From contig DAOTUB010000352.1 in the NCBI GenBank assembly GCA_034437455.1, positions 1-30,340 on the forward strand: a stretch of DNA of 30,340 nucleotides, given 5' to 3'. A program made the translations under genes and the position numbers. The notes under the pieces were generated by a model that did no database searches, was not told where the DNA came from, and saw nothing but the letters and a program-made list of their open reading frames with translations. This DNA is from DAOTUB01 sp034437455. Its GTDB lineage: Bacteria > Chloroflexota > Anaerolineae > B4-G1. Numbering within the stretch: position 1 is the stretch's first letter; every line of letters starts with the position of its first letter. Shown piece by piece: positions 23,496 to 30,238 of the stretch.

Positions 23496-24242
23496 CTACC
23501 CGGGTAGCAGGGCCAGGAAAATAGTCCTTATGCTCAGGATGGTGATCAGCACCCCGACGATGATCATCAACGAACGGGCGGGCAGCTTGTTGCAAACATA
23601 GGCGGCCAACGGAGCGCCCAAGGCGCCTCCGATGATCAGGCCCAGGATGATCTGCCAGTTCGTCACCCCGATCGTGGTGATGAAGGCGATCACTTCGGCT
23701 ACGGTCACGAAGAACTCTACCAGGTTGACCGAACCGATCGTGAACCTGGGATTGTGCCCTCTCGCCACCAGGGTGGATGTGACGATTGGGCCCCAGCCGC
23801 CGCCTCCAACGGCGTCGAGGAATCCCCCGACCAATCCTAAGGGGATGAGCCGAGTTCTTACCGTTGACTCCTGCGCCTTTTTGAATGCTTTCCAAAGCAC
23901 CACCAGCCCCATTGTGAGCAGGTAGAGCGCGATGAAGGGCTTGATCGTTTCGCCCGGTACAACAGTAAGGATATATGCTCCCAGAACCCCGCCGAGCACT
24001 CCTGGAATCAACAGCCTCTTGAACAACACCCGATCGACGTTTCCGAGTTTTAGGTGTGCGAGTCCAGATATGCCACTCGTGAATATCTCGGCTGTGTGCA
24101 CGCTTGCGCTAGCTGCTGCCGGTGGTATGCCGATGCTCAGCAGGAAAGTAGTCGAGCTGACTCCATAGGCCATTCCGAGGGCGCCATCGATCATTTGAGC
24201 GACGAATCCTACCATGACAAAGAGAATGATATTTTCGTTCAC
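23496..24242 (-). CDS. TSUP (TauE/SafE) family membrane exporter
   Basis: 248 residues with about eight hydrophobic segments. It starts at a GTG at 24242 with GAGGAG 8 bases upstream. The family's duplicated glycine-rich motif is seen in GFVAQMIDGALGMAYGV near the start and GLVGGFLDAVGGGGWGPIV at the middle. TSUP proteins move sulfite, sulfonates or other organosulfur or carboxylate anions across the membrane. It lies 141 bases downstream of the formate/nitrite channel on the same strand and ends 10 bases from the reductase stop. The 24243-24383 gap holds no gene I can support. Confidence 0.9.
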   Translation of the reverse strand: MNENIILFVMVGFVAQMIDGALGMAYGVSSTTFLLSIGIPPAAASASVHTAEIFTSGISGLAHLKLGNVDRVLFKRLLIPGVLGGVLGAYILTVVPGETIKPFIALYLLTMGLVVLWKAFKKAQESTVRTRLIPLGLVGGFLDAVGGGGWGPIVTSTLVARGHNPRFTIGSVNLVEFFVTVAEVIAFITTIGVTNWQIILGLIIGGALGAPLAAYVCNKLPARSLMIIVGVLITILSIRTIFLALLPG

Positions 24243-24383
24243 AGTTCTGACTCCTCAAATTGGCGTCACAGCAAAGAGGTCAGTGGAGCTGCTGATTGTT
24301 CAGATCGGCGTTCCGCCTAGCCTCTTGGCTTTGACGTACTGCTGAGTGATTGGTGTCCTCAGTGGAGGACTGGGGGTCATACT

Positions 24384-25295
24384 TTACTCCATCGAATCGG
24401 ACTTGGAGGTCGCCAGGAAGAGATCGAGCACTTGCCTGACTCCGAATCGTTTCTCGGTCTCTTTGGGACGTCGGTAGATGAACCAATAGACTACGGCTAC
24501 CATGAACCCGCCTCCGAAGATGTTCCCGATGGTGACGGGAAGGAGGTTGTTGAGGAATCCTTGCAGGTTGAGGTTGACCAGGTCGCTGGCCACCTTGCCC
24601 GCGGCCTCCACGACCTGAGTTTCACTTTTCAGAAGGATTCCTATGGGGATAAAGTACATGTTGGCGATGCTGTGTTCAAAGCCGGAGGCGACGAACGCGG
24701 TGATGGGGAACACGATGGCGAGGATCTTGTCTGTGACGCTGCGCCCGCTGAAGCAGAGCCACACGGCCAGACAGACCAGCGCATTACAGAGAATGCCTCG
24801 CGTCAGCCCCTCGGTGAAGGAGAGATTGACCTTGCCGTTGGCGATGTTCAGGGCCGTAACCCCAACGTGGTAGCTGGAAAAGGCCCACTGCCTGGTGAAA
24901 TACATGAGCATCGCCGTGCCCAGCGAGCCGACCAAATTCCCCAGGTAGACGGTGACCCAGTTGCGCATCAGTTGTCCCAGCGTGAGCTTCCCATTGACCC
25001 AGGCCATGACGATCAAGTTGTTGCCTGTGAATAGTTCGGCGCCGGCGACGACGACCAGGATCAGGCCTAGGCTGAAGACAAAGCCGCCGAGGAGCTTGTT
25101 CAGGCCAAAGCCCAGGCCTGTATCCGTGATGACGAGGGTGCAGAATTCTGCTCCCAGCCCGATGAAGGCCCCGGCCAGGACTGCCAGAGCGAACATGCTC
25201 CAAAAGTCCAGGTTGGCCTTCTTGACTCCTACGTTCTCTGCTTTCTCCGCCATCTCGGGAGGCGGAAAGGCATCTAGTCTGATCTCGTTTGGCAT
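24384..25295 (-). CDS. Formate/nitrite transporter (FNT/FocA) family channel
   Basis: 303 residues with six core hydrophobic segments. FNT signatures are AGAFIGLGAEF at 41-51, AGAELFTGNN near 84-93, and GFEHSIANMYFIP with the conserved pore His208. Proteins of this family form pentamers passing formate, nitrite, hydrosulfide or small carboxylates. AGGAG lies 8 bases before the ATG at 25295; a nearer out-of-frame ATG at 25300 is ignored. Two small single-span proteins are encoded upstream on the same strand, with a hairpin and a MITE-like element between. Confidence 0.92.
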   Translation of the reverse strand: MPNEIRLDAFPPPEMAEKAENVGVKKANLDFWSMFALAVLAGAFIGLGAEFCTLVITDTGLGFGLNKLLGGFVFSLGLILVVVAGAELFTGNNLIVMAWVNGKLTLGQLMRNWVTVYLGNLVGSLGTAMLMYFTRQWAFSSYHVGVTALNIANGKVNLSFTEGLTRGILCNALVCLAVWLCFSGRSVTDKILAIVFPITAFVASGFEHSIANMYFIPIGILLKSETQVVEAAGKVASDLVNLNLQGFLNNLLPVTIGNIFGGGFMVAVVYWFIYRRPKETEKRFGVRQVLDLFLATSKSDSME

Positions 25296-25334
25296 AGCAT
25301 GATCTCCTTAATTCAAGTTTATGTGATTGGGAAG

Positions 25335-25379
25335 AGAGGGATGGCTTACCTATATGCTATTGTAAGCAGCCATCCCTCT
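25335..25379 (-). promoter_or_regulatory. Stable hairpin in the leader of the FNT channel gene
   Basis: AGAGGGATGGCT (25335-25346) and AGCCATCCCTCT (25368-25379) are perfect 12-bp arms, extended through a small bulge by TTAC/GTAA. It ends about 40 bases before the start codon on the minus strand, with no U-run. It could be a leader control element or the end of the upstream transcript. Confidence 0.5.
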
Positions 25380-25417
25380 CCATAAAAGAGACATTTACCC
25401 CCACCGCTTGCAGAAGG

Positions 25418-25543
25418 TCAAATAGTATCTTCTCAATAAACCGGGGGCTTGTTCGTAGTAGGCGCTTCAGCGCCCCTAAAAGCGCACTGAAGTGCGCACT
25501 ACGAACAGATTCACCCCAAGTTATTGAGAAGATACCTCAAATA
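25418..25543. mobile_element. MITE-like element with 15-bp terminal inverted repeats and 7-bp direct repeats
   Basis: GTATCTTCTCAATAA (25425-25439) and TTATTGAGAAGATAC (25521-25535) are perfect inverted termini. Inside are GTTCGTAGT/ACTACGAAC and small GGCGCTTCAGCGCC-type palindromes. TCAAATA occurs directly outside both ends (25418-25424 and 25537-25543, with one extra C on the right), consistent with a target-site duplication. The element is non-coding and lies between the small membrane-protein gene and the FNT channel gene. Confidence 0.75.
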
Positions 25544-25567
25544 TCTCTGGGCGGCGTTTCCCTCGCA

Positions 25568-25768
25568 TCAGGAGCGATGGGTAGTCGCGTTGCCGGTTGG
25601 CGTCGCCGGGGCTTCGGGAACCAATTTGTCCAGACGGCGTGATTCGAGGATCTTGTCTCGAATGATCTGGTATAACCCCGCGATCAAGGCGGCTACTACT
25701 ACGGCGACCACGAATGCTTCCATGGCGAGGAAGAGCAGAAACTTGATATTTAGCATTGTGGTTTCCAT
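25568..25768 (-). CDS. Small single-span membrane protein (copy B of a pair)
   Basis: 66 residues starting METTMLNIKFLLFLAMEAF. It has one hydrophobic segment at about 7-31, then an amphipathic YQIIRDKI stretch and a polar tail. It is clearly paralogous to the 56-residue protein encoded just upstream: both have LxAxEAFVxAxV, AGxYQxIRxKI and a short basic or polar C-terminus. GAGGTG lies upstream of the ATG at 25768. Function unknown; co-orientation with the FNT channel suggests an accessory role, which is inference. Confidence 0.75.
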   Translation of the reverse strand: METTMLNIKFLLFLAMEAFVVAVVVAALIAGLYQIIRDKILESRRLDKLVPEAPATPTGNATTHRS

Positions 25769-25806
25769 GGCTCACCTCTCTTTCCTTAGGTGCTTGAGGC
25801 AGCTAG

Positions 25807-25977
25807 TTATTCTTTGCGGGCCGTGACAGTGGCCTGGCTCTGACGAGGGCTGCCTACAGCGAAACGAATCTTGCTTCGAATCAATTGGTATATCCCTGCG
25901 ATTACGGTGGCTCCTACTATCGCGATCACGAACGCCTCGAGAGCATATAATATTACGAACTTGACTGTTTCCATCAT
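25807..25977 (-). CDS. Small single-span membrane protein (copy A of a pair)
   Basis: 56 residues, beginning MMETVKFVILYALEAFV, with one hydrophobic span at about 6-28, then IYQLIRSKIRF and a polar tail. A strong AAGGAGG lies 7 bases upstream of the ATG at 25977. Paralogue of the 66-residue protein 38 bases downstream. Preservation of the shared span and YQxIR motif in two diverged copies with good ribosome-binding sites argues that both are expressed. Family not recognised. Confidence 0.75.
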   Translation of the reverse strand: MMETVKFVILYALEAFVIAIVGATVIAGIYQLIRSKIRFAVGSPRQSQATVTARKE

Positions 25978-26031
25978 CGTTGCACCTCCTTACTTGGTGT
26001 CAATAGGAATATTTTCTCCACTCGTGTGCAT

Positions 26032-26060
26032 ACTATACCACGTCGGCGAACTGGTGTCAT
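26032..26060 (-). promoter_or_regulatory. Candidate promoter of the small membrane-protein pair
   Basis: Minus-strand ATGACA (26055-26060) and TATAGT (26032-26037) are spaced by 17 bases, about 55 bases before the ATG at 25977. Fair, not perfect, match to sigma-70 consensus. Confidence 0.5.
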
Positions 26061-26300
26061 CGGGTGAAATGCCAATCTTGTCCTCATAGATGAGGCTTAC
26101 TGACCGCGCTTTCGTTCCAAGAATCTCTGCTTAGTCGTTCCTTCTCGAAAGGCGTAGTTTGCTTTCACCTGGACTAGGTATTTCTATCTATCCACAATGG
26201 AGAGATTCACGGATTCCCTTTATCTACGAGATGAGGTATAATTTTCATGGTAAGGGAGCGAATTACTGCTACAAAACTCGCTCGCTTGGTTTCGATACGC

Positions 26301-26325
26301 CGCCACAAAAACCGTGGCGGCTACT
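26301..26325 (+). repeat. GC-rich hairpin in the leader of the response-regulator gene
   Basis: GCCGCCAC and GTGGCGGC are perfect 8-bp arms around a short A-rich loop. The flanking GTAGCCGCC-like wording (minus strand) echoes the TTGTAGCCGCG arms of the element at 1650-1770, so it may be a remnant of the same repeat class. It would lie in the 5' untranslated leader. Confidence 0.5.
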
Positions 26326-26389
26326 CAACCGGCGCTCGCTTCAACGGCCTGAACAGTTAAGGGGGCGATAACAAGTCCGGGAGGGCGTT

Positions 26390-27076
26390 ATGGAGAAAAT
26401 CAGAGTTCTGCTGGCTGACGACCACGTCCTGGTGCGCCAGGGTACCCGAGAGTTGCTGGAACGGGAAGAGGATATCAAAGTGGTGGGAGAGGCTGGCGAT
26501 GGGGAAGAAGCTGTGCAGCTTGCCGTCATTCAGCGTCCTGACGTAGTCGTCATGGACATCGCCATGCCCAGGCTCAATGGCATCGAGGCGACGAAACAGA
26601 TCAAGGCTCGTTATCCCGCCGTTGCTGTGCTGGTGCTCACGGCCTACGACGATGATCCCTACATCTTTGCCCTTTTGGAGGCGGGAGCTGCCGGCTATTT
26701 GCTGAAGGATGTGCGCGCCGACGAATTGATCAAGGCCGTTCGGTCCGTGCACGCGGGGGAATCGGTGCTGCATCCGGCCGTCGCCCGCAAGGTCATCAAT
26801 CGCTTCTCTCAACCCACGGACAAGCGCGCGGCGGAAAATATGCTGGACGAATTGACCGAGCGGGAACTGGAGGTGCTGGGACTGGCCGCCAAGGGAATGA
26901 CCAATCGCGAGATCGCCCAGGAGCTTGTCATCAGCGTGCGCACGGTGCAGGTTCACCTCAGCAACGTCTTTAGCAAAATGGGAGTGGGGTCGCGCACTGA
27001 GGCCGTGCTGTTGGCTCTGAGAAAGGGCTGGATCACGCTTGAGGATACGCTCCGAGAAAATACTGCTGACCATTGA
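26390..27076 (+). CDS. NarL/LuxR-family response regulator
   Basis: 228 residues. The receiver domain spans about 1-120 with acidic residues Asp10/Asp11, phosphoacceptor Asp56 in VVMDIAMP, and the LTAYDDD and LLKD switch segments. The C-terminal LuxR-type HTH spans about 160-220 (LTERELEVLGLAAKGMTNREIAQELVIS...). It should bind DNA after phosphorylation by the kinase encoded 16 bases downstream. GGGAGGG lies upstream of the ATG. The nearby FNT channel and small proteins are plausible but unproven targets. Confidence 0.95.
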   Translation: MEKIRVLLADDHVLVRQGTRELLEREEDIKVVGEAGDGEEAVQLAVIQRPDVVVMDIAMPRLNGIEATKQIKARYPAVAVLVLTAYDDDPYIFALLEAGAAGYLLKDVRADELIKAVRSVHAGESVLHPAVARKVINRFSQPTDKRAAENMLDELTERELEVLGLAAKGMTNREIAQELVISVRTVQVHLSNVFSKMGVGSRTEAVLLALRKGWITLEDTLRENTADH

Positions 27077-27092
27077 AACGGGAGCAGGTGGA

Positions 27093-28673
27093 ATGGAATC
27101 AGCGCCATTATCCTTGATAGATCGCTTGAAGAAGACGGTGAGTAGACGCAGCTTCTGGATCGTAGGAGGCATGCTGCTCGTCCTGGGGCTCATCCATTAC
27201 CTCACGCCTCAAGTGAGGTCTCTGCCTGTCGCCTCGCATCCCCTAGGGCGGCACGCGATAGAACGCATCATCTTTATCCTTCCGGTGGCAGGGGCCACGT
27301 TCGCTTTTGGACAGGCAGGGGGACTGATCGCGTTGGCGCTCACGATTCTTATCATGTTGCCCCGGGCTATTCTGCTTTCCCCCTATCCGGTAGATGCTTC
27401 TGCCGAGACGGTCACTGTTGGGATCGTCGGTTATCTCGTGGTCTGGATGATCGAGACCCAGGAAAAGGAAAAGCGGTTGCGACAGGAGGCTGTTTTGCGG
27501 CTCAGACGATTGAGCGGGGTGGCGGAACAGATCACCTCCGAGTTGGAGCTGGACCGGATTCTGCCCAAGGTGTTGCAAATTGCCGAGGAGTTGATCAACG
27601 CCGATGGAGGAGTCATTGCCCTGCTCGACCGGGAGAGAAATCTCGTCAGATATTCTTACCTTCACAATCTACCTCAGGAGTTGGAAGGTCTGGCCGTGCC
27701 CGGGGACCAGGGTTTATCCTGGGAGGTGATGACCACGAGCCGCCACGCTGTGATAGAGAACTATTCGACCTACCCCAGGGCTATACCGGCCTTCGTCGAG
27801 GCCGGCGTCGCCAGCGTCGTAGCGGTGCCTATTGTGAGCGGCGAGCATTCTTTCGGCGCGCTGGCCCTCGTCAGTCTCCATAAAGCCAGAAGCTTTCTTG
27901 AGGGAGACGTGGCCGTACTCACCGGCATCGGTCGCCAGGCTGGCATCGCCATCGAGAACGCGCATCTGTACGAGAGTATGCGGTTCTACGCCCGGCAGAT
28001 CACCCGCGTCCAGGAGGACGAGCGGAAACGCATCGCCCGCGAACTGCACGACGAGACGATTCAGATGTTGATCGTGATCTCGCGTCGCCTCGATGCGCTC
28101 GCTGCTCTTGCTGGGCGATTGCCCGAAGATGGAATGGAGCGCCTGGAATCGCTGCAATCGCTGCTCGATGATACGTTGAAGGGCGTGCGCCGTTTTATCC
28201 AGGATTTGAGGCCCTCCACCCTGGATCACCTGGGGCTGGCGGCGACGCTCGAGGGGTTGATTGGCGATCTGGAGAAAGAAGGGATCGAGACGGAACTTTT
28301 GGTCACCGGCGAGGCGCGGCGTTTGATGCCTGAGGAGGAATTGGTCTTGTTCCGGATCGCCCAGGAGGCCCTGAGCAACGTCAGGCGTCACTCCGGGGCC
28401 TCTCAGGCCAGGGTGGAGGTCGAGTTTTTCCCGGCCAAGGTGCGGATGATCGTCGAGGATAACGGTCGCGGGTTCAGCGCCCCCAGGAGGATAGGCGACC
28501 TGGTTCCCTCCGGCCGGCTGGGTCTCATTGGCATGCACGAACGAGCGCGGCTACTCGATGGGACCCTGGCGATCCAATCGGAGCCGGGCAAGGGCGCAGT
28601 GGTTACCGTGGAAGCGCCGGTAAAGCCGGAGCCGAAAGGCGCGAGCGACGAGGTTCAGCGCGACGGACTTTGA
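27093..28673 (+). CDS. NarX-like sensor histidine kinase with GAF domain
   Basis: 526 residues from the ATG at 27093, supported by AGGTGG just upstream; an earlier in-frame start at 27039 would overlap the regulator gene. The order is N-terminal membrane segments (about 20-125, probably four), a GAF domain at about 140-305 (ELELDRILPKVLQIAEEL...), and the HisKA_3 dimerisation helix ERKRIARELHDETIQ with phosphorylated His319. An HATPase_c domain follows with the N-box EALSNVRRHS, G1 DNGRGF and GLIGMHERA. There is no large extracytoplasmic sensor loop, so the signal is probably sensed in the membrane or by the GAF domain. It is the cognate partner of the regulator upstream. Confidence 0.95.
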   Translation: MESAPLSLIDRLKKTVSRRSFWIVGGMLLVLGLIHYLTPQVRSLPVASHPLGRHAIERIIFILPVAGATFAFGQAGGLIALALTILIMLPRAILLSPYPVDASAETVTVGIVGYLVVWMIETQEKEKRLRQEAVLRLRRLSGVAEQITSELELDRILPKVLQIAEELINADGGVIALLDRERNLVRYSYLHNLPQELEGLAVPGDQGLSWEVMTTSRHAVIENYSTYPRAIPAFVEAGVASVVAVPIVSGEHSFGALALVSLHKARSFLEGDVAVLTGIGRQAGIAIENAHLYESMRFYARQITRVQEDERKRIARELHDETIQMLIVISRRLDALAALAGRLPEDGMERLESLQSLLDDTLKGVRRFIQDLRPSTLDHLGLAATLEGLIGDLEKEGIETELLVTGEARRLMPEEELVLFRIAQEALSNVRRHSGASQARVEVEFFPAKVRMIVEDNGRGFSAPRRIGDLVPSGRLGLIGMHERARLLDGTLAIQSEPGKGAVVTVEAPVKPEPKGASDEVQRDGL

Positions 28674-28693
28674 TCCGGTGAGAAAACGATAAC

Positions 28694-29068
28694 TTATTCT
28701 ACCAACAGATCCACGACGGCTTGTTCGATCAAGGGCGGCGGGAGCGATCCGCGCAGGATGTTCACCCGGTTGCCATCGCGATCCAGTAGCAAGATCGTCG
28801 GAGTCCCCACGACGTCGTGCTGTTTGGCGATCTCTTTTCCTTTCTGCTGGTCCATACTGACATAGATCACCTGGATTTGCCTGCCATACCTTCGTTTGAT
28901 CCCATCCACGATGGGCGTGACCTCTTTGCAATATGCTCAGAGGTCCGCGCGAAAGTACATCAGCGTCGGACGGTCGATGGCCGGGGCGAACCAGAGGATG
29001 TAGACCAGAGCCGCCGCTGCCAGGGCTGCCAGTAGACCGGCGATGATCAAAATACGCTTTTTATTCAT
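28694..29068 (-). CDS. Membrane-anchored thioredoxin-like selenoprotein (UAYC)
   Basis: 124 residues if the UGA at 28937-28939 is read as selenocysteine. The protein starts MNKKRILIIAG with one membrane anchor at about 5-27, then PTLMYFRADL-U44-AYC47-KEVTPIV, strand IQVIYVSMD, the cis-Pro loop GTPTILLLD and a C-terminal helix. The UxxC sits exactly where thioredoxins have CxxC, and the reading frame is open on both sides. Cys47 is the only cysteine. Without readthrough only a useless 43-residue anchor would be made. A SECIS-like hairpin begins 22 bases after the UGA. The anchor topology places the domain outside the cytoplasm. It follows the next selenoprotein gene by 17 bases. Confidence 0.88.
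28901..28915 (-). promoter_or_regulatory. Bacterial SECIS-like hairpin of the UAYC gene
   Basis: On the minus strand CCCATC-GTG-GATGGG forms a perfect 6-bp stem with a GUG loop. The loop begins 28 bases after the UGA. That spacing, and the G at the start of the apical loop, fit known bacterial SECIS geometry, where SelB binds. Confidence 0.75.
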
Positions 29069-29085
29069 ACCTGTGGGCCTTTCGC

Positions 29086-29472
29086 TCATTGCTTTTGTAT
29101 CGTTCGCTCGATCTCGGCAGCCATCACGTCGTAGGACTGTGGCCCTGCCATCCGCCGGGTCTCTTCGTTGGCGCTGTCGAAAAAGATGTAATTGGGCTGG
29201 CCGACGATCCCCATCTCCCGGGCGATTTTCTCTCCGCTTACCTGGGTCACGTCGACGCGCACAATGTTGAACTGGTCCCCGTAGGTCTCTTCGAGCCTAT
29301 CCACGATAGGCTTCATGCTTTGGCAGATCGGTCAGACCGGGGAGTAAAAGTAGAGCATGCCGGGACCGTTCGCCATAACCGGTTGAGATTGGAGCAGGAA
29401 ATAGATCGCCACGCCGGCGACGAGGAGCACCAGTACTACCGCTCCGATGACAAGTAGGGTGCGTCCAGACAT
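29086..29472 (-). CDS. Membrane-anchored thioredoxin-like selenoprotein (UPIC)
   Basis: 128 residues if the UGA at 29332-29334 is selenocysteine. The ATG at 29472 has AGGAGGTGG just upstream. A single membrane anchor lies at about 5-26, then MLYFYSPV-U47-PIC50-QSMKPIVDRLEE, strand FNIVRVDVT, the cis-Pro loop VGQPNYIFFD and a terminal helix. UPIC replaces the CPxC of a thioredoxin/TlpA-like active site, and Cys50 is the only cysteine. The frame is intact before and after UGA, and a strong SECIS-like hairpin follows. It is a diverged relative of the downstream UAYC protein; both share the active-site helix residues TPIVDxIK/KPIVDRLE. A thiol-disulfide or selenenyl-reductase role outside the membrane is inferred. 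Confidence 0.9.
29294..29312 (-). promoter_or_regulatory. Bacterial SECIS-like hairpin of the UPIC gene
   Basis: On the minus strand AGCCTATC-GTG-GATAGGCT is a perfect 8-bp stem with a GUG loop beginning 28 bases after the UGA. Compared with the UAYC gene, one C-G pair is replaced by U-A on both arms, a compensatory change that argues for selection on the RNA fold. Confidence 0.8.
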
Positions 29473-29503
29473 ACCACCTCCTATTCGAGATTGTGGGTAC
29501 TTT

Positions 29504-29586
29504 CCCCTCCCTCACAGGGAGGGGCAGGGGGAGGGTGAGTCTTTCGAACCGCCACCCCCACCCGGCCTCCCCCTACGAGGGGGAGG
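29504..29586. repeat. GC-rich double-hairpin repeat between selenoprotein genes
   Basis: CCCCTCCCT/AGGGAGGGG (29504-29512/29516-29524) and CCTCCCCC/GGGGGAGG (29566-29573/29579-29586) are two perfect hairpins. Between them GGGGGAGGGTG and CACCCCCACCC can also pair. It fills the 124-base gap between the peroxiredoxin and UPIC genes. It resembles in style the C-run/G-run palindrome inside the lipM-like gene. It may attenuate or process the transcript. Confidence 0.65.
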
Positions 29587-29596
29587 AGGCAAATAG

Positions 29597-30172
29597 TTAA
29601 TCGAGATTTCTCAGCGTATCGAAAAGTACGTCGTTGTCAGGTGGCGCGTCAAATTCGTGGATGTCTATGTAGCGGATGATGCCTGACTTGTCCACGATAA
29701 AGATCGCCCGCTCGGTCATACCGTGCTCGCGCAGCACACCGTAGGCCTGAGCCACTTGTCCGTGCGGCCAGTAATCGCTCAGCACAGGGATGTTTTCTGT
29801 CCCCAGCGACTCGACCCAGGCCGCGTTTGAATCCACACTGTCCACCGTTATACCCAGAACCTGGGTATCTACCTCCTCGAAGCGCGACAGGTCGGCTTCG
29901 TAGGAGGGAAGTTGGACCGATCAGACGGGTGTGAAAGCGCCGGGCAGGAAGGCGAGAACGACGTTCTTCTTTCCCAGGTAATCGCTCAGTTTGATCGTGC
30001 GCCCGGTGTGGTCGCGCAACCGAAAATCGGGCGCTTTGTCGCCGACTTGCAGACTGGCGTTGCGGACCTTACCCGCTCCTCCCGGCCCGAATAGCGTCGC
30101 TCCCCCGTATCCAAGTACCAACCCAACGATGAGCGCGACGACAGCAAGGATGTATATCGTCGTTTTGTTCAT
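29597..30172 (-). CDS. Membrane-anchored peroxiredoxin selenoprotein (1-Sec, TPVU)
   Basis: 191 residues if the UGA at 29921-29923 is selenocysteine. The ATG at 30172 has AGGAGG about 7 bases upstream. A membrane anchor lies at about 5-28, then the AhpC/TSA domain: VGDKAPDFRLRDHTGRTIKL, VVLAFLPGAFTPV-U84-SVQLPSYEADL, VLGITVDSVDSNAAW, a GMTERAIFIVDKSGIIRYI strand pair and a short C-terminus. P-x3-T-x2-U matches the peroxidatic P-x3-T-x2-C motif exactly. The protein contains no cysteine, so it has no resolving residue of its own. It should reduce hydrogen peroxide or organic peroxides outside the membrane. It is the first intact gene of the selenoprotein cluster. Confidence 0.92.
29872..29907 (-). 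promoter_or_regulatory. Bacterial SECIS-like hairpin of the peroxiredoxin gene
   Basis: Starting 14 bases after the UGA, arms CCTCCT and CGAAGC pair with GCTTCG and AGGAGG around one bulged A, leaving an 11-base apical loop (C-G-A first) that can be closed further by CGA/TCG. The loop begins about 27 bases after the UGA, close to the spacing in the other two genes. The stem is longer and different in sequence. Confidence 0.65.
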
Positions 30173-30238
30173 AGAGGGCCTCCTATCGAATGCTACGCAA
30201 TACGTCGTTACCAACTTAACTCCTGCACATTAACAACC

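Larger units (their letters stand above)
25978..26389. other. Divergent intergenic region between small membrane proteins and response regulator
   Basis: 412 bases without a supported gene. They hold the minus-strand promoter at 26032-26060, a possible plus-strand -10 (TATAAT at 26237-26242) without a convincing -35, and a GC-rich hairpin at 26301-26325. The rest shows nothing I can name. Confidence 0.5.

Noticed and set aside
24243..24383. A 26-codon frame (from ATG at about 24374) on the minus strand between the FNT and TSUP genes
   Set aside because: No good RBS spacing, no hydrophobic or other protein-like pattern; treated as intergenic.
28694..30172. Reading the three UGA-interrupted genes as pseudogenes or frameshifted fragments
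   Set aside because: There is no frame change, only one UGA each, always at the catalytic codon, with intact domain sequence and RBS and a hairpin after each UGA. Random decay would not give this pattern.
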